NCBI RefSeq assembly: GCF_026130175.1
Contig: NZ_JAIGNI010000035.1
Span: 1-61,144 of the forward strand
Length of the DNA: 61,144 bases
Origin: Lyngbya sp. CCAP 1446/10
GTDB taxonomy: Bacteria; Cyanobacteriota; Cyanobacteriia; Cyanobacteriales; Microcoleaceae
Direction of reading: 5' to 3'
The notes under the pieces were generated by a model. That model had not been told where the DNA came from. It ran no database searches and worked only from the letters and a program-made list of their open reading frames with translations. Both the position numbers and the translations under genes were made by a program. Shown here piece by piece: positions 1 to 8,925 of this stretch; positions within the stretch are counted from its first letter, which is position 1, and each line of letters starts with the position of its first letter.

Positions 1-976
1 CCTTAATCGTTCACTGTTCATTTAGGGAGTGGATAGGTTTTATTTTTCACCCTCATTCTCTCCCGGCGCGGTGGCTCTAGTTCTTCTTTTGCCACCGTTC
101 TCATCTTTAGTTAGTCTAAACTACAGTTTTTTAATAACACTATAGAATAATATTCTATGATCATCGATTTTTACTCATTTTTCAACCATGCAGGGGCGGG
201 TTCACCGAGCTATTTGACACCCACTGACAAATGATAAAAACCCGCCCCACCCAGAAGTTAACAATTAATTTAATTTAACCGTTACGAGGAGAAGGTTTAT
301 AACAGTTATCAGTTGGGTTGAGGCGGGTTTATGAATGTTATCGATGGGTGACAAAATTTATCATTGCGGTAGCCGGCTGCTCAAAACTTGGCTGAGCTTT
401 CAACCGCTACTGCAAAAACTTGTAATATTAATCATGGCACTATTTGGCTGAATCTGGCGATCGTCGCGATCGAGGACTCGCGCCCCAAAACTCACACCAG
501 GTCAAAAAAGAATACAACTGCTTTGCCCGTGCTGCAAACCCTTAATTCATCAGTCATTCCCAATTCTACAATCTTTAATCTAACATCGTATCACTTGATC
601 TGGGTGCAGGTGGCTCACCTTACCGCTGCTTAATAAAAATTAAATTTGAATTTTCAAGGGCTGGGTATCTCAAAAATGTAAGTTATTTGACAACAGTCTG
701 TGAAAAAATTTGCTATTGATAGAATAAGCCCGCAAAATTGCGATCCACGCCAAGAGGGTAATTGAAGCATCTCTGGTTCATCGAGGGCAGCAACGTCAGT
801 CGATTTGAGATTTACTCCACAGATTTATCTGGGAGCTTGAACAGGAGTCTCAAATTTTGGGTTCGACTCTCCCATGAGCGTCGGCTGCTTGTACCTATTT
901 TTGGGTAATGTCAAGTGTTTTTGGCTTTTTCGGACGCGATCGACCTTTGACCAAAATAATACTTCTGGAGGATGAC
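1..976. other. Intergenic region with palindromes, no convincing gene
   Basis: I find no supported gene here. An 81-codon frame at 388-633 has low-complexity composition and no convincing ribosome binding site, so it was not called. A 7-3-7 inverted repeat ATAGAAT/ATTCTAT sits at 142-158. Two opposed copies of a GGGGCGGGTTCACC-type palindromic repeat lie at about 190-260 and 300-345 and belong to the same family as the 145-bp direct repeats near 33.1 kb. The end of this spacer carries an inverted copy of a dispersed ~110 bp element. Confidence 0.6.
802..910 (-). repeat. Dispersed ~110 bp element, copy A
   Basis: Read on the minus strand this matches copies at 10579-10690 and 46609-46722. Shared blocks include CCGACGC, GTCGAACCCAAAATTT, a conserved CAGAT-2-ATCTG palindrome, and GTGGAGTAAATCT. 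It lies just upstream of the gene at 977. Its function is unknown. Confidence 0.7.
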
Positions 977-1321
977 ATGAGCTATACATTTGAAATCCTG
1001 GGCGTATCTCCAACTTTAACGTTTTTTAACCAACAGCAAGAATTACTGCAACAAAAGCAGCCGTCCGGTGTAGAATATTTGGGAAACCGGAAGTGTACTC
1101 TCGATTCGTTTGTGACATCCGTAGAGATAGTTTCTCCCTATCGTGGCTGGGATGTCGATCGAGTCGTAAACACCGTGATTAGTTTCTGGATGAACAACTC
1201 GGAGAGCATCCAGTATTGGAAGGATAGGCTACAGGATGCCGGCACCGAAAACTTGTTAGTCGCCAGAGTAGGCGATATCAAGTCTTTGCAAGCCGCATTT
1301 GAATCGCTGTTGGGCGAATAG
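977..1321 (+). CDS. Conserved hypothetical protein (114 aa)
   Basis: This is a small soluble protein that I do not recognise as a named family. The frame is open further upstream to 908, but the ATG at 977 was chosen because CTGGAGGA lies a few bases before it and the upstream extension overlaps a dispersed repeat. The sequence has alternating hydrophobic strands at the N-terminus and a helical, acidic C-terminus ending in LQAAFESLLGE, with no signal peptide or membrane segment. It looks like a compact alpha/beta protein of the sort often annotated as hypothetical in cyanobacteria. It stands alone, with a tandem-repeat spacer behind it. Confidence 0.7.
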   Translation: MSYTFEILGVSPTLTFFNQQQELLQQKQPSGVEYLGNRKCTLDSFVTSVEIVSPYRGWDVDRVVNTVISFWMNNSESIQYWKDRLQDAGTENLLVARVGDIKSLQAAFESLLGE

Positions 1322-1499
1322 GAAGGAAGCATCTCATTTTCGTAAAAAGCATTTTTTTGTTTGAGTGCGATCGTTCCCGGTCGCTTATTACAATACGCGA
1401 TCGGGACAGCACTATCAAAACAAAATTGAGATGCTCCCAATCAGAAAATTGGGAATTGGGAAAAACTCGATCGACAATCGCTAAAATCAACTCAAATTT

Positions 1500-1583
1500 C
1501 TATTCCCAATTCCCGATTTCCCATTCCCAATTCCCAATTCCCAATTCCCAATTCCCAATTCCCAATTCCCAATTCCCAATTCC
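1500..1583. repeat. Heptameric tandem repeat (AATTCCC)n
   Basis: About eleven copies of a 7-bp unit directly abut the start codon of the permease gene at 1585. They are open in its frame, so automated start calling would extend the protein through the repeat. This is the short tandemly repeated (STRR) type common in filamentous cyanobacteria. Confidence 0.9.
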
Positions 1584-1584
1584 T

Positions 1585-2610
1585 ATGTCTCGTTCAAAAG
1601 CCCTGCAATCTTATATTTTTCTCCGCTTACTCCTCGCACCGCTAATGTTGTGGACAATCACCACAGCAGTATTTTTGCTGCTGCGAGCCACTCCGGGCGA
1701 CCCCATAGATGCGATTCTCGGCTCACGAGCTCCCGCAGCCGCCAAAGCAGCAATGCGAACCCAACTCGGCCTCGATGCACCGCTGTGGCAACAATATCTC
1801 AAATACATGAAAGACTTGTTGGGCTTAGACTTAGGAACCTCCATCACTACTCGCGGACAAACCGTTTGGCAAATTATCGGAGACTATTTCCCCGCCACAG
1901 TGGAATTAGCAGTTTGTAGCATGGCCATAGCTTTAATTGTCGGCATCAGTATCGGTTCCCTGGCAGCATCGCGCCCCAATACTATTTTCGATGCTGCTGG
2001 CCGTTTGTTTGGCATTATTACTTACTCGCTGCCGGCTTTTTGGGCCGGCATGGTTTTACAATTAATTTTCTCGGTGCAGTTGGGCTGGTTTCCCTTGGGA
2101 ACTCGCTTTCCGGTGACATTAAGAGCCCCCCAAGGCTACACGGGACTTTACACTATAGACAGTCTTCTGAGCGCTAACCTTGGTCAGTTTTTCACAAGTT
2201 TGCATTATTTGGCACTCCCAAGTTTGACGCTGGGCATTCTTTTGAGTGGCATTTTTGAGCGAATTGTTAGGGTAAATCTGAAGCAAACTTTGCAAGCAGA
2301 TTATGTTGAAGCAGCTAGAGCTCGCGGCATTCCTGAATTGCAGATTTTATGGGCTCATGCTCTGAAAAATGCGCTAATTCCAGTGATTACTGTCTTAGGA
2401 TTAACTTTTGCTGCTCTGTTGGGTGGTGCTATTTTAACTGAGGTTACTTTTTCTTGGCCGGGGCTGGCAAATCGACTGTACGAAGCGATTAGCTTGCGTG
2501 ATTATCCAACAGTACAAGGTATTGTGGTGTTTTTTGCGGGAATTGTGGTAATTGCTAGCATTGCAATTGATGTTTTGAATGCTTACATTGACCCGCGAAT
2601 TCGGTACTAA
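1585..2610 (+). CDS. DppB/OppB-like ABC transporter permease
   Basis: This is a membrane permease of a binding-protein-dependent peptide or nickel type importer. The 341-aa protein begins [10 protein letters not shown], followed by a first membrane helix, a periplasmic stretch containing [10 protein letters not shown], and about five more helices. The cytoplasmic EAA-like loop is visible as [14 protein letters not shown], which contacts the ATPase in this family. The length matches DppB proteins (about 310-340 aa). The start at 1585 follows the (AATTCCC)n repeat; the longer frame from 1357 only adds translated repeat. No DppC, ATPase or binding-protein gene is adjacent, so it is an orphan permease here, as is common in cyanobacteria. 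Substrate is not predictable. Confidence 0.9.
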   Translation: MSRSKALQSYIFLRLLLAPLMLWTITTAVFLLLRATPGDPIDAILGSRAPAAAKAAMRTQLGLDAPLWQQYLKYMKDLLGLDLGTSITTRGQTVWQIIGDYFPATVELAVCSMAIALIVGISIGSLAASRPNTIFDAAGRLFGIITYSLPAFWAGMVLQLIFSVQLGWFPLGTRFPVTLRAPQGYTGLYTIDSLLSANLGQFFTSLHYLALPSLTLGILLSGIFERIVRVNLKQTLQADYVEAARARGIPELQILWAHALKNALIPVITVLGLTFAALLGGAILTEVTFSWPGLANRLYEAISLRDYPTVQGIVVFFAGIVVIASIAIDVLNAYIDPRIRY

Positions 2611-3041
2611 ATTAATGAAGAGTTGACAGTTGATAGTTGACAGTTGATAGTTGACAGTTGACAGTTGACAGTTGACAGTTGACAGAAGGAATAATGAAGA
2701 AGCAAGAATGAAGATGTTCGCCCTCTCCCCCTCTCCCAATCTCCCCCTCTCCCGCTATCTGCTCCTTTGATATGCGTGGAAAATTATCAGGTGCGATCGA
2801 CTAAAATATGGAACTCATATCAACAAGTAGAATTAGTTGCAGCACTGAATGATTTTGCCAGAAGAGGCGACTGTGGCAGTCTCAGCTTTTTCTAGCTGTA
2901 CTTTCTGCGTGCGCCAAATGTTGCAGCCAGGATTAGCCCCTTAAGAAACAGCGATCGAAAATATCGGCTTTTAGACTCAGGACACTTTGCAGTTTATCGG
3001 CAATACTAGAGCAATAAAAAGCAAAATTTGAGGAAACGCTG
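2611..3041. other. Spacer with tandem repeat only
   Basis: Apart from the heptamer repeat, this 431-bp spacer contains C-rich CCCTCTCC runs and a GAGGAAA ribosome binding site just before 3042. I see no gene and no convincing promoter. Confidence 0.5.
2621..2684. repeat. Heptameric tandem repeat (GTTGACA)n
   Basis: Eight to nine copies of a 7-bp unit, with occasional GTTGATA variants, start 11 bases after the permease stop codon. Confidence 0.9.
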
Positions 3042-3764
3042 ATGAAATTATTACAAATAACAGTCGCTCTATCGGCTGCTTTGACCCCACTAATGGCTGA
3101 AGCTGCCTTTAGCCGCCCGATAGTGGACGCAGGCGACTTTCCCAGAGCCTCAAACCCGCGAGTAAACGTGCCGGTTTGCTTCATCGAAACCCCAAGCGGC
3201 ACAACTTTTGATTTAGTCAGATTGTGCGGCACCAACGCCGATCCCCAAAAGATGGCTCCCGCAGCCGGCAACCCCGCCAATGCTCCTGCAAATAACCCCA
3301 ATGCAGCGAATCCGGCAGCCGCCCCGAACCCCAACAGCGTCACCAGAGATGCTGCCGGCACCCCGATAACTACTCCTGCGGGTACGAATCCCAACAATCC
3401 CAACAATCCCAGCAATCCCAACAATCCCAACAATCCCAACAATGTCAATCCGGGAACTTCGCCGAATACCAATCCCAACAATGTCAATCCGGGAACTTCG
3501 CCGAATACCAATCCCAACAATGTCAATCCGGGAACTTCGCCGAATACCAATCCCAACAATGTCAATCCGGGAACTTCGCCGAATACCAATCAGAATAATT
3601 TGAATCCGGGAACTTCGCCGAATACCAATCAGAATAATTTGAATCCGGGAACTTCGCCGAATACCAATCAGAATAATTTGAATCCGGGAACTTCGCCGAA
3701 TACCAATCCCAGCAACAATTTGTCTCCCAACAGTACCAATGGCAACGGCACGGGCACTTTTTGA
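3042..3764 (+). CDS. Secreted Asn/Pro/Thr-rich tandem-repeat protein
   Basis: This 240-aa protein begins with a clear signal peptide (MKLLQITVALSAALTPLMA, likely cleaved near AEA-AF). A mature N-terminal segment of about 70 residues contains two cysteines (VPVCFIETP and RLCGTN). A low-complexity tail follows with repeated NPNN and about seven copies of the 13-residue unit VNPGTSPNTNPNN or a variant. A GAGGAAA ribosome binding site precedes the ATG. No enzymatic motif is visible. Such tails are usually extended, flexible or cell-surface material, but that is inference. The repeat is near-identical at DNA level (39-bp period), so copy number is probably variable between strains. Confidence 0.75.
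   Translation: MKLLQITVALSAALTPLMAEAAFSRPIVDAGDFPRASNPRVNVPVCFIETPSGTTFDLVRLCGTNADPQKMAPAAGNPANAPANNPNAANPAAAPNPNSVTRDAAGTPITTPAGTNPNNPNNPSNPNNPNNPNNVNPGTSPNTNPNNVNPGTSPNTNPNNVNPGTSPNTNPNNVNPGTSPNTNQNNLNPGTSPNTNQNNLNPGTSPNTNQNNLNPGTSPNTNPSNNLSPNSTNGNGTGTF
3447..3706. repeat. 39-bp coding tandem repeat
   Basis: About seven near-identical 39-bp units encode the 13-residue repeat. Two sub-types alternate in blocks, NPNNVNPGTSPNT first and NQNNLNPGTSPNT later, which suggests recent unequal crossing-over. Confidence 0.85.
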
Positions 3765-3856
3765 ACGGCCGCCGGATGAGTTAAGCTAAGACATGGAAGT
3801 GGCGATTCCCTACCCTTCGGGATAGCTTCGCTCGCGCGTAATTGAGGAAACCTACT

Positions 3857-4927
3857 GTGTCAAACTTAGTTCAACGACTAGAAATAACCGCTCATCCGCA
3901 ACTCGAAAAATCCCTCGGCTATCGAGGAGACAGTCGCTGGGTAGCTTGGCGGTGGGAACCCGACATCGACCAACTTATTTCCTGCGACGGCAAAACAGTC
4001 GGTACTGGCAATAATATGGCTTGGCTAGTATTTTTACAGCACGATTTAGTTAAGCCTGCTCTACAAGAGTACAACTTTGCTGAGGGCGATCGCTACTGGC
4101 TGCTTTTAGACACCGAAACTCGAAATCTATACGTCGGCGAAGGGAAGGCAGTTCAAAGTCTACTAGAACAGCCGGAGAGTTTAGCTTTGTTAGCCTGTCT
4201 CGATGGCGGAAATGCCGGAAAAACTGCTGAAAATTGGCAGCAAACGCTATCTCAACTAACAACAACAACCGCCTTTCGCCACCTAACAAATGCCATTCCT
4301 TTCGGAATCGCCGCCGCTTTAATAGGTGCTTTAGGAATCGGAACCGGATTGTGGGTAGTCCCGACAGTGCAACAGAAACTCACCCAAAAAACAGCTTTTA
4401 CTTCCCCAATTAGTTCAGCAGCCAACTGCGGGATTGGCGGTTCCGACGATTTTTCAGCTTATGTTGGTTCGTCGAGCTCAGATAAAGAACTTCACTTAAT
4501 CGGCGTTTACGAAGCTAATTCGGAGCACGGGAACGGAAATTTGTCGAAAAGTGCGTTAGCGAAGCCAACGAAGAGGATCGAAATCAACGTAGAACCCCGA
4601 AACAAGCCAATAATTCTCGCACTTTCAGCCTACGAACCTGTCAACTGGAACATAAATGTAGAACCCGGAACTGTTATCGAAAAAATCATTGTTAACGGAT
4701 ACCATAACCAAACAGTTTCAGGAGTTTCTGGAATTCCAATAGAAGAGTACAGCTACGAAGAAACCGGAAACTATATCGGCAACTTTATCTACAAGTGGGG
4801 TGCTACCACTGAAAGTCCCAATACTCCCTCCCTCGTCACTAAATTGGAACAGATAAACCGCACAAGTTTAACTTCTTTTCAAGGATGCTACAGAGGTACT
4901 AACTTTAGTATCAAATCAGAACCGTGA
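3857..4927 (+). CDS. Membrane-anchored cyanobacterial hypothetical protein
   Basis: This 356-aa protein has a cytoplasmic N-terminal domain of about 140 residues (RLEITAHPQLEKSLGYRGD), one membrane helix at roughly residues 146-168 (ALIGALGIGTGLWVV), and an outside C-terminal domain. The C-terminal domain carries the stretches ALSAYEPVNWNI and QGCYRGTNF, with two cysteines that could pair. I do not recognise a named family. GTG at 3857 is preferred because GAGG lies about nine bases upstream; TTG at 3842 would add five residues. A hairpin terminator follows at 4967-4988, so the gene is probably a single transcription unit. Confidence 0.75.
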   Translation: MSNLVQRLEITAHPQLEKSLGYRGDSRWVAWRWEPDIDQLISCDGKTVGTGNNMAWLVFLQHDLVKPALQEYNFAEGDRYWLLLDTETRNLYVGEGKAVQSLLEQPESLALLACLDGGNAGKTAENWQQTLSQLTTTTAFRHLTNAIPFGIAAALIGALGIGTGLWVVPTVQQKLTQKTAFTSPISSAANCGIGGSDDFSAYVGSSSSDKELHLIGVYEANSEHGNGNLSKSALAKPTKRIEINVEPRNKPIILALSAYEPVNWNINVEPGTVIEKIIVNGYHNQTVSGVSGIPIEEYSYEETGNYIGNFIYKWGATTESPNTPSLVTKLEQINRTSLTSFQGCYRGTNFSIKSEP

Positions 4928-4966
4928 CAGACAGCGAAAAGTTAAAAACAAGTCCGCTAAAATCAC

Positions 4967-4988
4967 AAAACCCGCATCAGCGGGTTTT
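4967..4988 (+). terminator. Rho-independent terminator
   Basis: AAAACCCGC, a four-base loop ATCA, then GCGGGTTTT form a nine-pair stem that runs into a T tract, 39 bases after the stop codon at 4927. Confidence 0.85.
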
Positions 4989-5016
4989 TTGTTGAGAGTG
5001 AAATTTGACATTTTTA

Positions 5017-5025
5017 TGGTATAAT
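5017..5025 (+). promoter_or_regulatory. Possible extended -10 promoter
   Basis: TGGTATAAT fits an extended -10 box 67 bases before the ABC-2 permease start. A TTGACA lies at 5005-5010 but only nine bases upstream, too close to serve as its -35. Confidence 0.35.
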
Positions 5026-5091
5026 ATGCCGTGGCATCATGCCAATTCTCAATTCCGAATTTCCAATTCTAACAATGCTAATAAAATCACT

Positions 5092-5865
5092 ATGAAATAC
5101 TGGTACGAAACCATCGCAGTAGCGCAGCGAATTTTAATTGAATTAGGGAGGCGGCGACGCAGCTTAGTTTTGTGGAGTATTTTTCCAGTTTCTATCTTGC
5201 TAATTAACGGTTTAATCTTAAAAGAACGCGCTAATCTCACCACGGCAAAAGCCTTTGAAAGTGCTGCACCCGCAAGTTTAGTAGGAGCCGCTTTATTTTT
5301 TAGCTGTCTCGGCGGCAGCGTCGCAACGGTAGTATCAGAACGAGAACAACATACTCTCAAACGCTTATTTATTTCTCCCTTGAGCGGCACTTCCTACTTT
5401 TTAGGAATTTTTATTGCTCATAGTTGCATCGGCATCGGTCAGGTACTTTTAGTATACACGATCGCAGCGTGTTTAGGAGCACAATTTCAAGGATCTATTT
5501 TGTTAGGGTGTGCGATTATTTTACTGAGTATTGTATCTTACGTAGGCGTGGGCTTTATTCTCGGCACGCAGTTTGCGAGGCGCACTGAAGATGTCAACTC
5601 GCTAGTAGCAGCTTTCGGCGTTCCTTTGTTGATTTTAGGAGGCGCATTTTTGCCGACTGCGCTGTTTCCCAAAACTCTGCTGGATCTCGCCCAGTACAAT
5701 CCAATTTATCACATGAACGAAGCCCTAATAGGCGTGTGGGCTAACGGCAAAGATTTTGCGGATATTGAATCGCACTTCTGGTTTTTATTAATATTTGCTA
5801 TTTTAATGATAGTGGCAGGGTGGCTGTCTTATCGGCGGATGTTGAACACGGAAAGAAGACTTTAA
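5092..5865 (+). CDS. ABC-2 type transporter permease
   Basis: This is the membrane half of an ABC exporter. The 257-aa protein starts MKYWYETIAVAQ with a cytoplasmic amphipathic segment, then about six membrane helices. The typical ABC-2 cytoplasmic signature VSEREQHTLKRLFISP follows helix 2 and FLPTALFPKTL lies before the last external loop. ATG at 5092 was preferred over an upstream frame from 5005 that is translated spacer. The ATPase gene at 6126 follows on the same strand after 260 bp containing a tandem repeat and an inverted repeat. The two very probably make one exporter; its substrate cannot be read from sequence. Confidence 0.87.
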   Translation: MKYWYETIAVAQRILIELGRRRRSLVLWSIFPVSILLINGLILKERANLTTAKAFESAAPASLVGAALFFSCLGGSVATVVSEREQHTLKRLFISPLSGTSYFLGIFIAHSCIGIGQVLLVYTIAACLGAQFQGSILLGCAIILLSIVSYVGVGFILGTQFARRTEDVNSLVAAFGVPLLILGGAFLPTALFPKTLLDLAQYNPIYHMNEALIGVWANGKDFADIESHFWFLLIFAILMIVAGWLSYRRMLNTERRL

Positions 5866-5868
5866 ACA

Positions 5869-5961
5869 GTTGACAGTTGACATTTGACAGTTGACATTTG
5901 ACATTTGACATTTGACATTTGACATTTGACATTTGACATTTGACATTTGACATTTGACATT
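5869..5961. repeat. Heptameric tandem repeat (GACATTT)n
   Basis: About thirteen 7-bp units, beginning with GTTGACA variants, separate the ABC-2 permease from its ATPase gene. Confidence 0.9.
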
Positions 5962-6011
5962 TACTGGGTACCAGGCGCAGGCTGGTAATCAGTTAAAAGA
6001 TATCCGTAGGG

Positions 6012-6074
6012 GCGAAGCATTTCGGCAGTAAATATCTGCTTGTTACTAATAATTTATCTGCCGGAATGCTTCGC
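6012..6074. repeat. Inverted repeat, MITE/REP-like
   Basis: Arms of 17 bases (GCGAAGCATTTCGGCAG at 6012-6028 and its near-complement at 6058-6074, one mismatch) enclose a 29-base loop. Confidence 0.75.
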
Positions 6075-6125
6075 TCTCTACCAAAGCTGTTAATAATATA
6101 ATTAAACTTAGGGAGATTTAAAACC

Positions 6126-7031
6126 TTGCTGCAAATTGAAAAGCTAAATAAGTCTTATGGCGAACGTTCAGTGCTTAAAGATTTAACACTGCACATTCAA
6201 GCTGGCGAAATTTATGGTTTACTTGGGCCAAACGGTGCTGGTAAAACTACAACTATCAATATTTTATGCAATTTGCTAAATGCCGACAGCGGCAAAGTTT
6301 CCATCAATGGCGAACCTGTTTCGGAATCGACTAAACCGTTAATAGGTGTAGCACCCCAAGAAAATTTGCTTTATAAAAGCCTTAGTTGCGAAGAAAATCT
6401 CAATTTTTTTGCTCAAATTTATGGTTTAAATCGCAAACAGCGCAGCTATCAAGTAGAGCAATGTTTAAAGGCAGTAAATTTGACTGATAGAGCTAAAAGT
6501 CCGGTGGAAACTTTGAGTGGAGGAATGCAGCGACGTTTGAATATTGCGGTGGCTTTGGTGCACAAGCCTAAATTAGTAATTTTAGATGAACCGACAACGG
6601 GTTTAGATATAGAAGCTCGTTATGAAATTTGGGAGTTAATTCAGCGTTTACAATCGGAAGGAATTACGATTTTGCTGACAACTCATTTGTTGGATGAAGC
6701 TGAGCGTTTGTGTCAGAGAATTGGGATTTTAAAAAATGGTAGCATTGTGGCTGAGGGTAGTTTGGAGGAATTACAAAGACTGATTCCGGCTCAAGAAATT
6801 ATTGTTATTAAAACTACTGAAGAAGAAAAGACGATCGTCCGCGCTGAAAAATACAGTTTTATCCCCCGTCGCTACGGTAGTGATTTGGCTTTTTGGCTGC
6901 CGGAATGTTTGGAATTAAAAGAGATTATTTTGCTGTTTGATGGGATTTCTATTGATTCAATTGCTCGATATCCGGTGCGGTTAGAACATATTTATGTTGA
7001 GGTGACAAAACAAAGCGAACTAGGTTTGTAG
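6126..7031 (+). CDS. ABC transporter ATP-binding protein
   Basis: This 301-aa ATPase powers the ABC-2 exporter encoded just upstream. Walker A is GPNGAGKTTT, the ABC signature is LSGGMQRR, Walker B is LVILDEPTTGLD, and the switch histidine lies in LLTTHLLDEAE. The C-terminal 85 residues after the nucleotide-binding domain are poorly conserved and may be regulatory, as in DrrA/NodI-type subunits. The start is TTG at 6126, with GGGAG ten bases upstream; there is no in-frame ATG before the first strand. Confidence 0.92.
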   Translation: MLQIEKLNKSYGERSVLKDLTLHIQAGEIYGLLGPNGAGKTTTINILCNLLNADSGKVSINGEPVSESTKPLIGVAPQENLLYKSLSCEENLNFFAQIYGLNRKQRSYQVEQCLKAVNLTDRAKSPVETLSGGMQRRLNIAVALVHKPKLVILDEPTTGLDIEARYEIWELIQRLQSEGITILLTTHLLDEAERLCQRIGILKNGSIVAEGSLEELQRLIPAQEIIVIKTTEEEKTIVRAEKYSFIPRRYGSDLAFWLPECLELKEIILLFDGISIDSIARYPVRLEHIYVEVTKQSELGL

Positions 7032-7032
7032 A

Positions 7033-7058
7033 AGACCGGGCGGTTGAAACCGCCGTCT
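7033..7058. repeat. Short palindrome, GGCGGTTGAAACCGCC family
   Basis: AGACCGGGCGGTTGAAACCGCC followed by GTCT is a perfect hairpin of the family that recurs at 15640-15760, 19927-20420 and 40472-40523. It lies at the 3' end of the ATPase gene. Confidence 0.8.
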
Positions 7059-7169
7059 GCATCTACTTTTTTACCCGAAAGAATTGGTTTAAAGCCTTTC
7101 CCTTCTAGGGGGAATTTAAAATCAGACTATTCATTACTCCAATCCTCTTCCTTCCAGGTATAGGTCGCC

Positions 7170-7205
7170 GTCAACTGTCAACTGTCAACTGTCAACTGTC
7201 AACTG
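7170..7205. repeat. Heptameric tandem repeat (GTCAACT)n
   Basis: Five 7-bp units lie between the convergent ATPase and acetyltransferase genes. Confidence 0.85.
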
Positions 7206-7207
7206 AA

Positions 7208-8167
7208 TTAGACGGCTTTTGCCCAGGATAGCCAAGTTTCCATCGGGCGAAAACCTACTGATTGATAAAGCTTTGTCGCGCCTGTCAAACTGTCAGCATC
7301 GACGCTGAGTTTGGCTGTATTTGCACCCGCCGCTTTTAAGGTGTGCAATCCGGCTAATAACATTGCTTTTCCTAATCCCATTTTCCGAAAGTCGCGTCGC
7401 GTACCCAATAGTTCAATCCAACCGTCTTTTGTGTCGCTACGGTGGTTTTTCTGGGGTTTGATTTGACAGTCGCAGAAAGCTGCAAATCTACGATCGCCCG
7501 AAACAGCAATTAAATCTAATTCCGGCTGATAATTTTCGTCTTGCATCCAGTATCGCACGGTTTCGGCAGTTAAATCGTGGTGGTTCCAGTGATCGATAAA
7601 TGACTGGTTGAACATTTCTACCCAGGGTTGGATGTCTTTTTCTCCCGATACGTGCGTCAGCGCAAAGTCTGCGGGAAATTCGGGTGCGGGAATTGGTTCG
7701 GCGAGCGATCGCGCCATTGTGAGAAAATAGCGATCGACTGCAAAGCCCTGTTTTTCTAATAGCAGCATTCCATCGGTTCGATCGTCGCGGTTGTAGGTAC
7801 GCAATTTTGCGGGCAAATTCCGTTGCTTCCCGACTTCGCCCAGCCGCTTTTCGCCCCATTTAACGATCTCTGTTTCTAAACCTTCACCGCGCAGGTTTGG
7901 ATGCACGTAAAACCAGAGACAGGCGTCTATTTCATCCTGGGAATCGGGCATATCTAGGAGTGCTAAACCGATCAATTTGTAATTACCGTCTTCCCACAAC
8001 TGCACGTCGCGGGCTTTGTCGAGTTTAGGGGCATCTAGTACGAGCTTGAGTTCGCTGGCTGATACTTCTTCGCCGAGTCGATCGACTGTTTCGCAAGCAT
8101 CGATTAAATTTGCGATCGCACACCAGTCACTTTCGCCCTTGTAGGAGCGTGTTGTCAAGATATTCAT
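7208..8167 (-). CDS. Tandem GNAT N-acetyltransferase
   Basis: This 319-aa protein contains two GNAT folds. The first (about residues 1-150) has the acetyl-CoA loop HPNLRGEGLETEIV. The second (about 165-319) has RRDFRKMGLGKAMLL, matching the R/Q-x-x-G-x-G/A pattern that binds the pyrophosphate of acetyl-CoA, and ends with the typical YQSVGFRPMETW. The second copy looks more canonical. ATG at 8167 (MNILTTRSYKG) was chosen; the upstream extension to 8332 translates repeat-containing spacer. The acceptor substrate is unknown. It converges with the ABC genes and is not in an evident operon. Confidence 0.85.
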   Translation of the reverse strand: MNILTTRSYKGESDWCAIANLIDACETVDRLGEEVSASELKLVLDAPKLDKARDVQLWEDGNYKLIGLALLDMPDSQDEIDACLWFYVHPNLRGEGLETEIVKWGEKRLGEVGKQRNLPAKLRTYNRDDRTDGMLLLEKQGFAVDRYFLTMARSLAEPIPAPEFPADFALTHVSGEKDIQPWVEMFNQSFIDHWNHHDLTAETVRYWMQDENYQPELDLIAVSGDRRFAAFCDCQIKPQKNHRSDTKDGWIELLGTRRDFRKMGLGKAMLLAGLHTLKAAGANTAKLSVDADSLTGATKLYQSVGFRPMETWLSWAKAV

Positions 8168-8925
8168 AAAAAACTTTGCAATCCGTAATTTCGGACTGTT
8201 CCTCTTAATGGGTATTGGCAAATGAGTACAGTAATTCGGACATTTTGCACAAATGTCAGTAACAGGCTTTCTGGCCTGTTCCACAAGAAACAAGTATTGT
8301 TTTCGGGCGGCTAATCTTAGCCCGCACCTCAACAGCTTTTAGTATTAGAGAATGGTGTTGATAAAACTCAGAAACCTGTTTATATCACCCAGGCTTTCAG
8401 GTTTTATCTCATAGCGCAATCATAAAAATTGGTTAGCCCATTTGGGCGGTTTTTTTTATTGGAGTCTGTGGCCAGAGGAACGCCAAACCTTTGCAAGCAG
8501 CGCCCTCGAAGTTATCAAAGCTGGTGCTTGACTAACTGTTGTTTAAATAAATTTGATGCAGCTAAGTAAAGAAGTTTTCACCCCCACCGGGTAGTTGATT
8601 TTTACTTTTGCTCTGTTTTACAAAAAATCCTGTTTCAGGGATTTGTTGCTGCTCCTGTTCACTCACCCGATCGGGCGAGGGGAACAGTTGAAGTTCTTAA
8701 AAAGTTCCCTAATTCAACTATAACCGCTCAGGTTTTTTTTGGCAAGTTCGATCTGAGGAAACTTTTGTTAGTATTAGCCCGATGCTGGGTTCGACGGCAG
8801 AAGCACCACGCTTTTAAGCGGTCATAGGTATAGTTTTGATAACTTTTTGCCAGACTTGAAGATTTAATTTTATCCAAACGTTAAACTGACGTTAAACTGC
8901 TTTCTGGGATTTGTGTGAGGTAAAT
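8168..8925. other. 758-bp spacer with palindromes
   Basis: No gene is seen. Three dyads are present: AACAGGC/GCCTGTT at 8261-8280, GCCCA/TGGGC followed by GG and eight T at 8436-8458 (a weak plus-strand terminator shape), and a larger palindrome centred on CCCGATCGGG with CTGTTC/GAACAG arms at about 8656-8690. Confidence 0.5.

Noticed and set aside
388..633. 81-codon plus-strand frame
   Set aside because: No ribosome binding site, odd composition and no recognisable domain; it spans repeat-rich spacer.
802..910. tRNA fragment, because GGGTTCGACTC resembles a T-loop
   Set aside because: No acceptor, D or anticodon arms can be folded around it, and the other two copies do not keep the T-arm pairing.
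2933..3589. 218-codon minus-strand frame with repeated VFGEVPGLTLLGL
   Set aside because: It is the antisense reading of the secreted Asn/Pro repeat protein, whose plus-strand frame has a signal peptide and ribosome binding site.
5005..5025. TTGACA plus TATAAT promoter
   Set aside because: The two boxes are only nine bases apart; only an extended -10 interpretation was kept.
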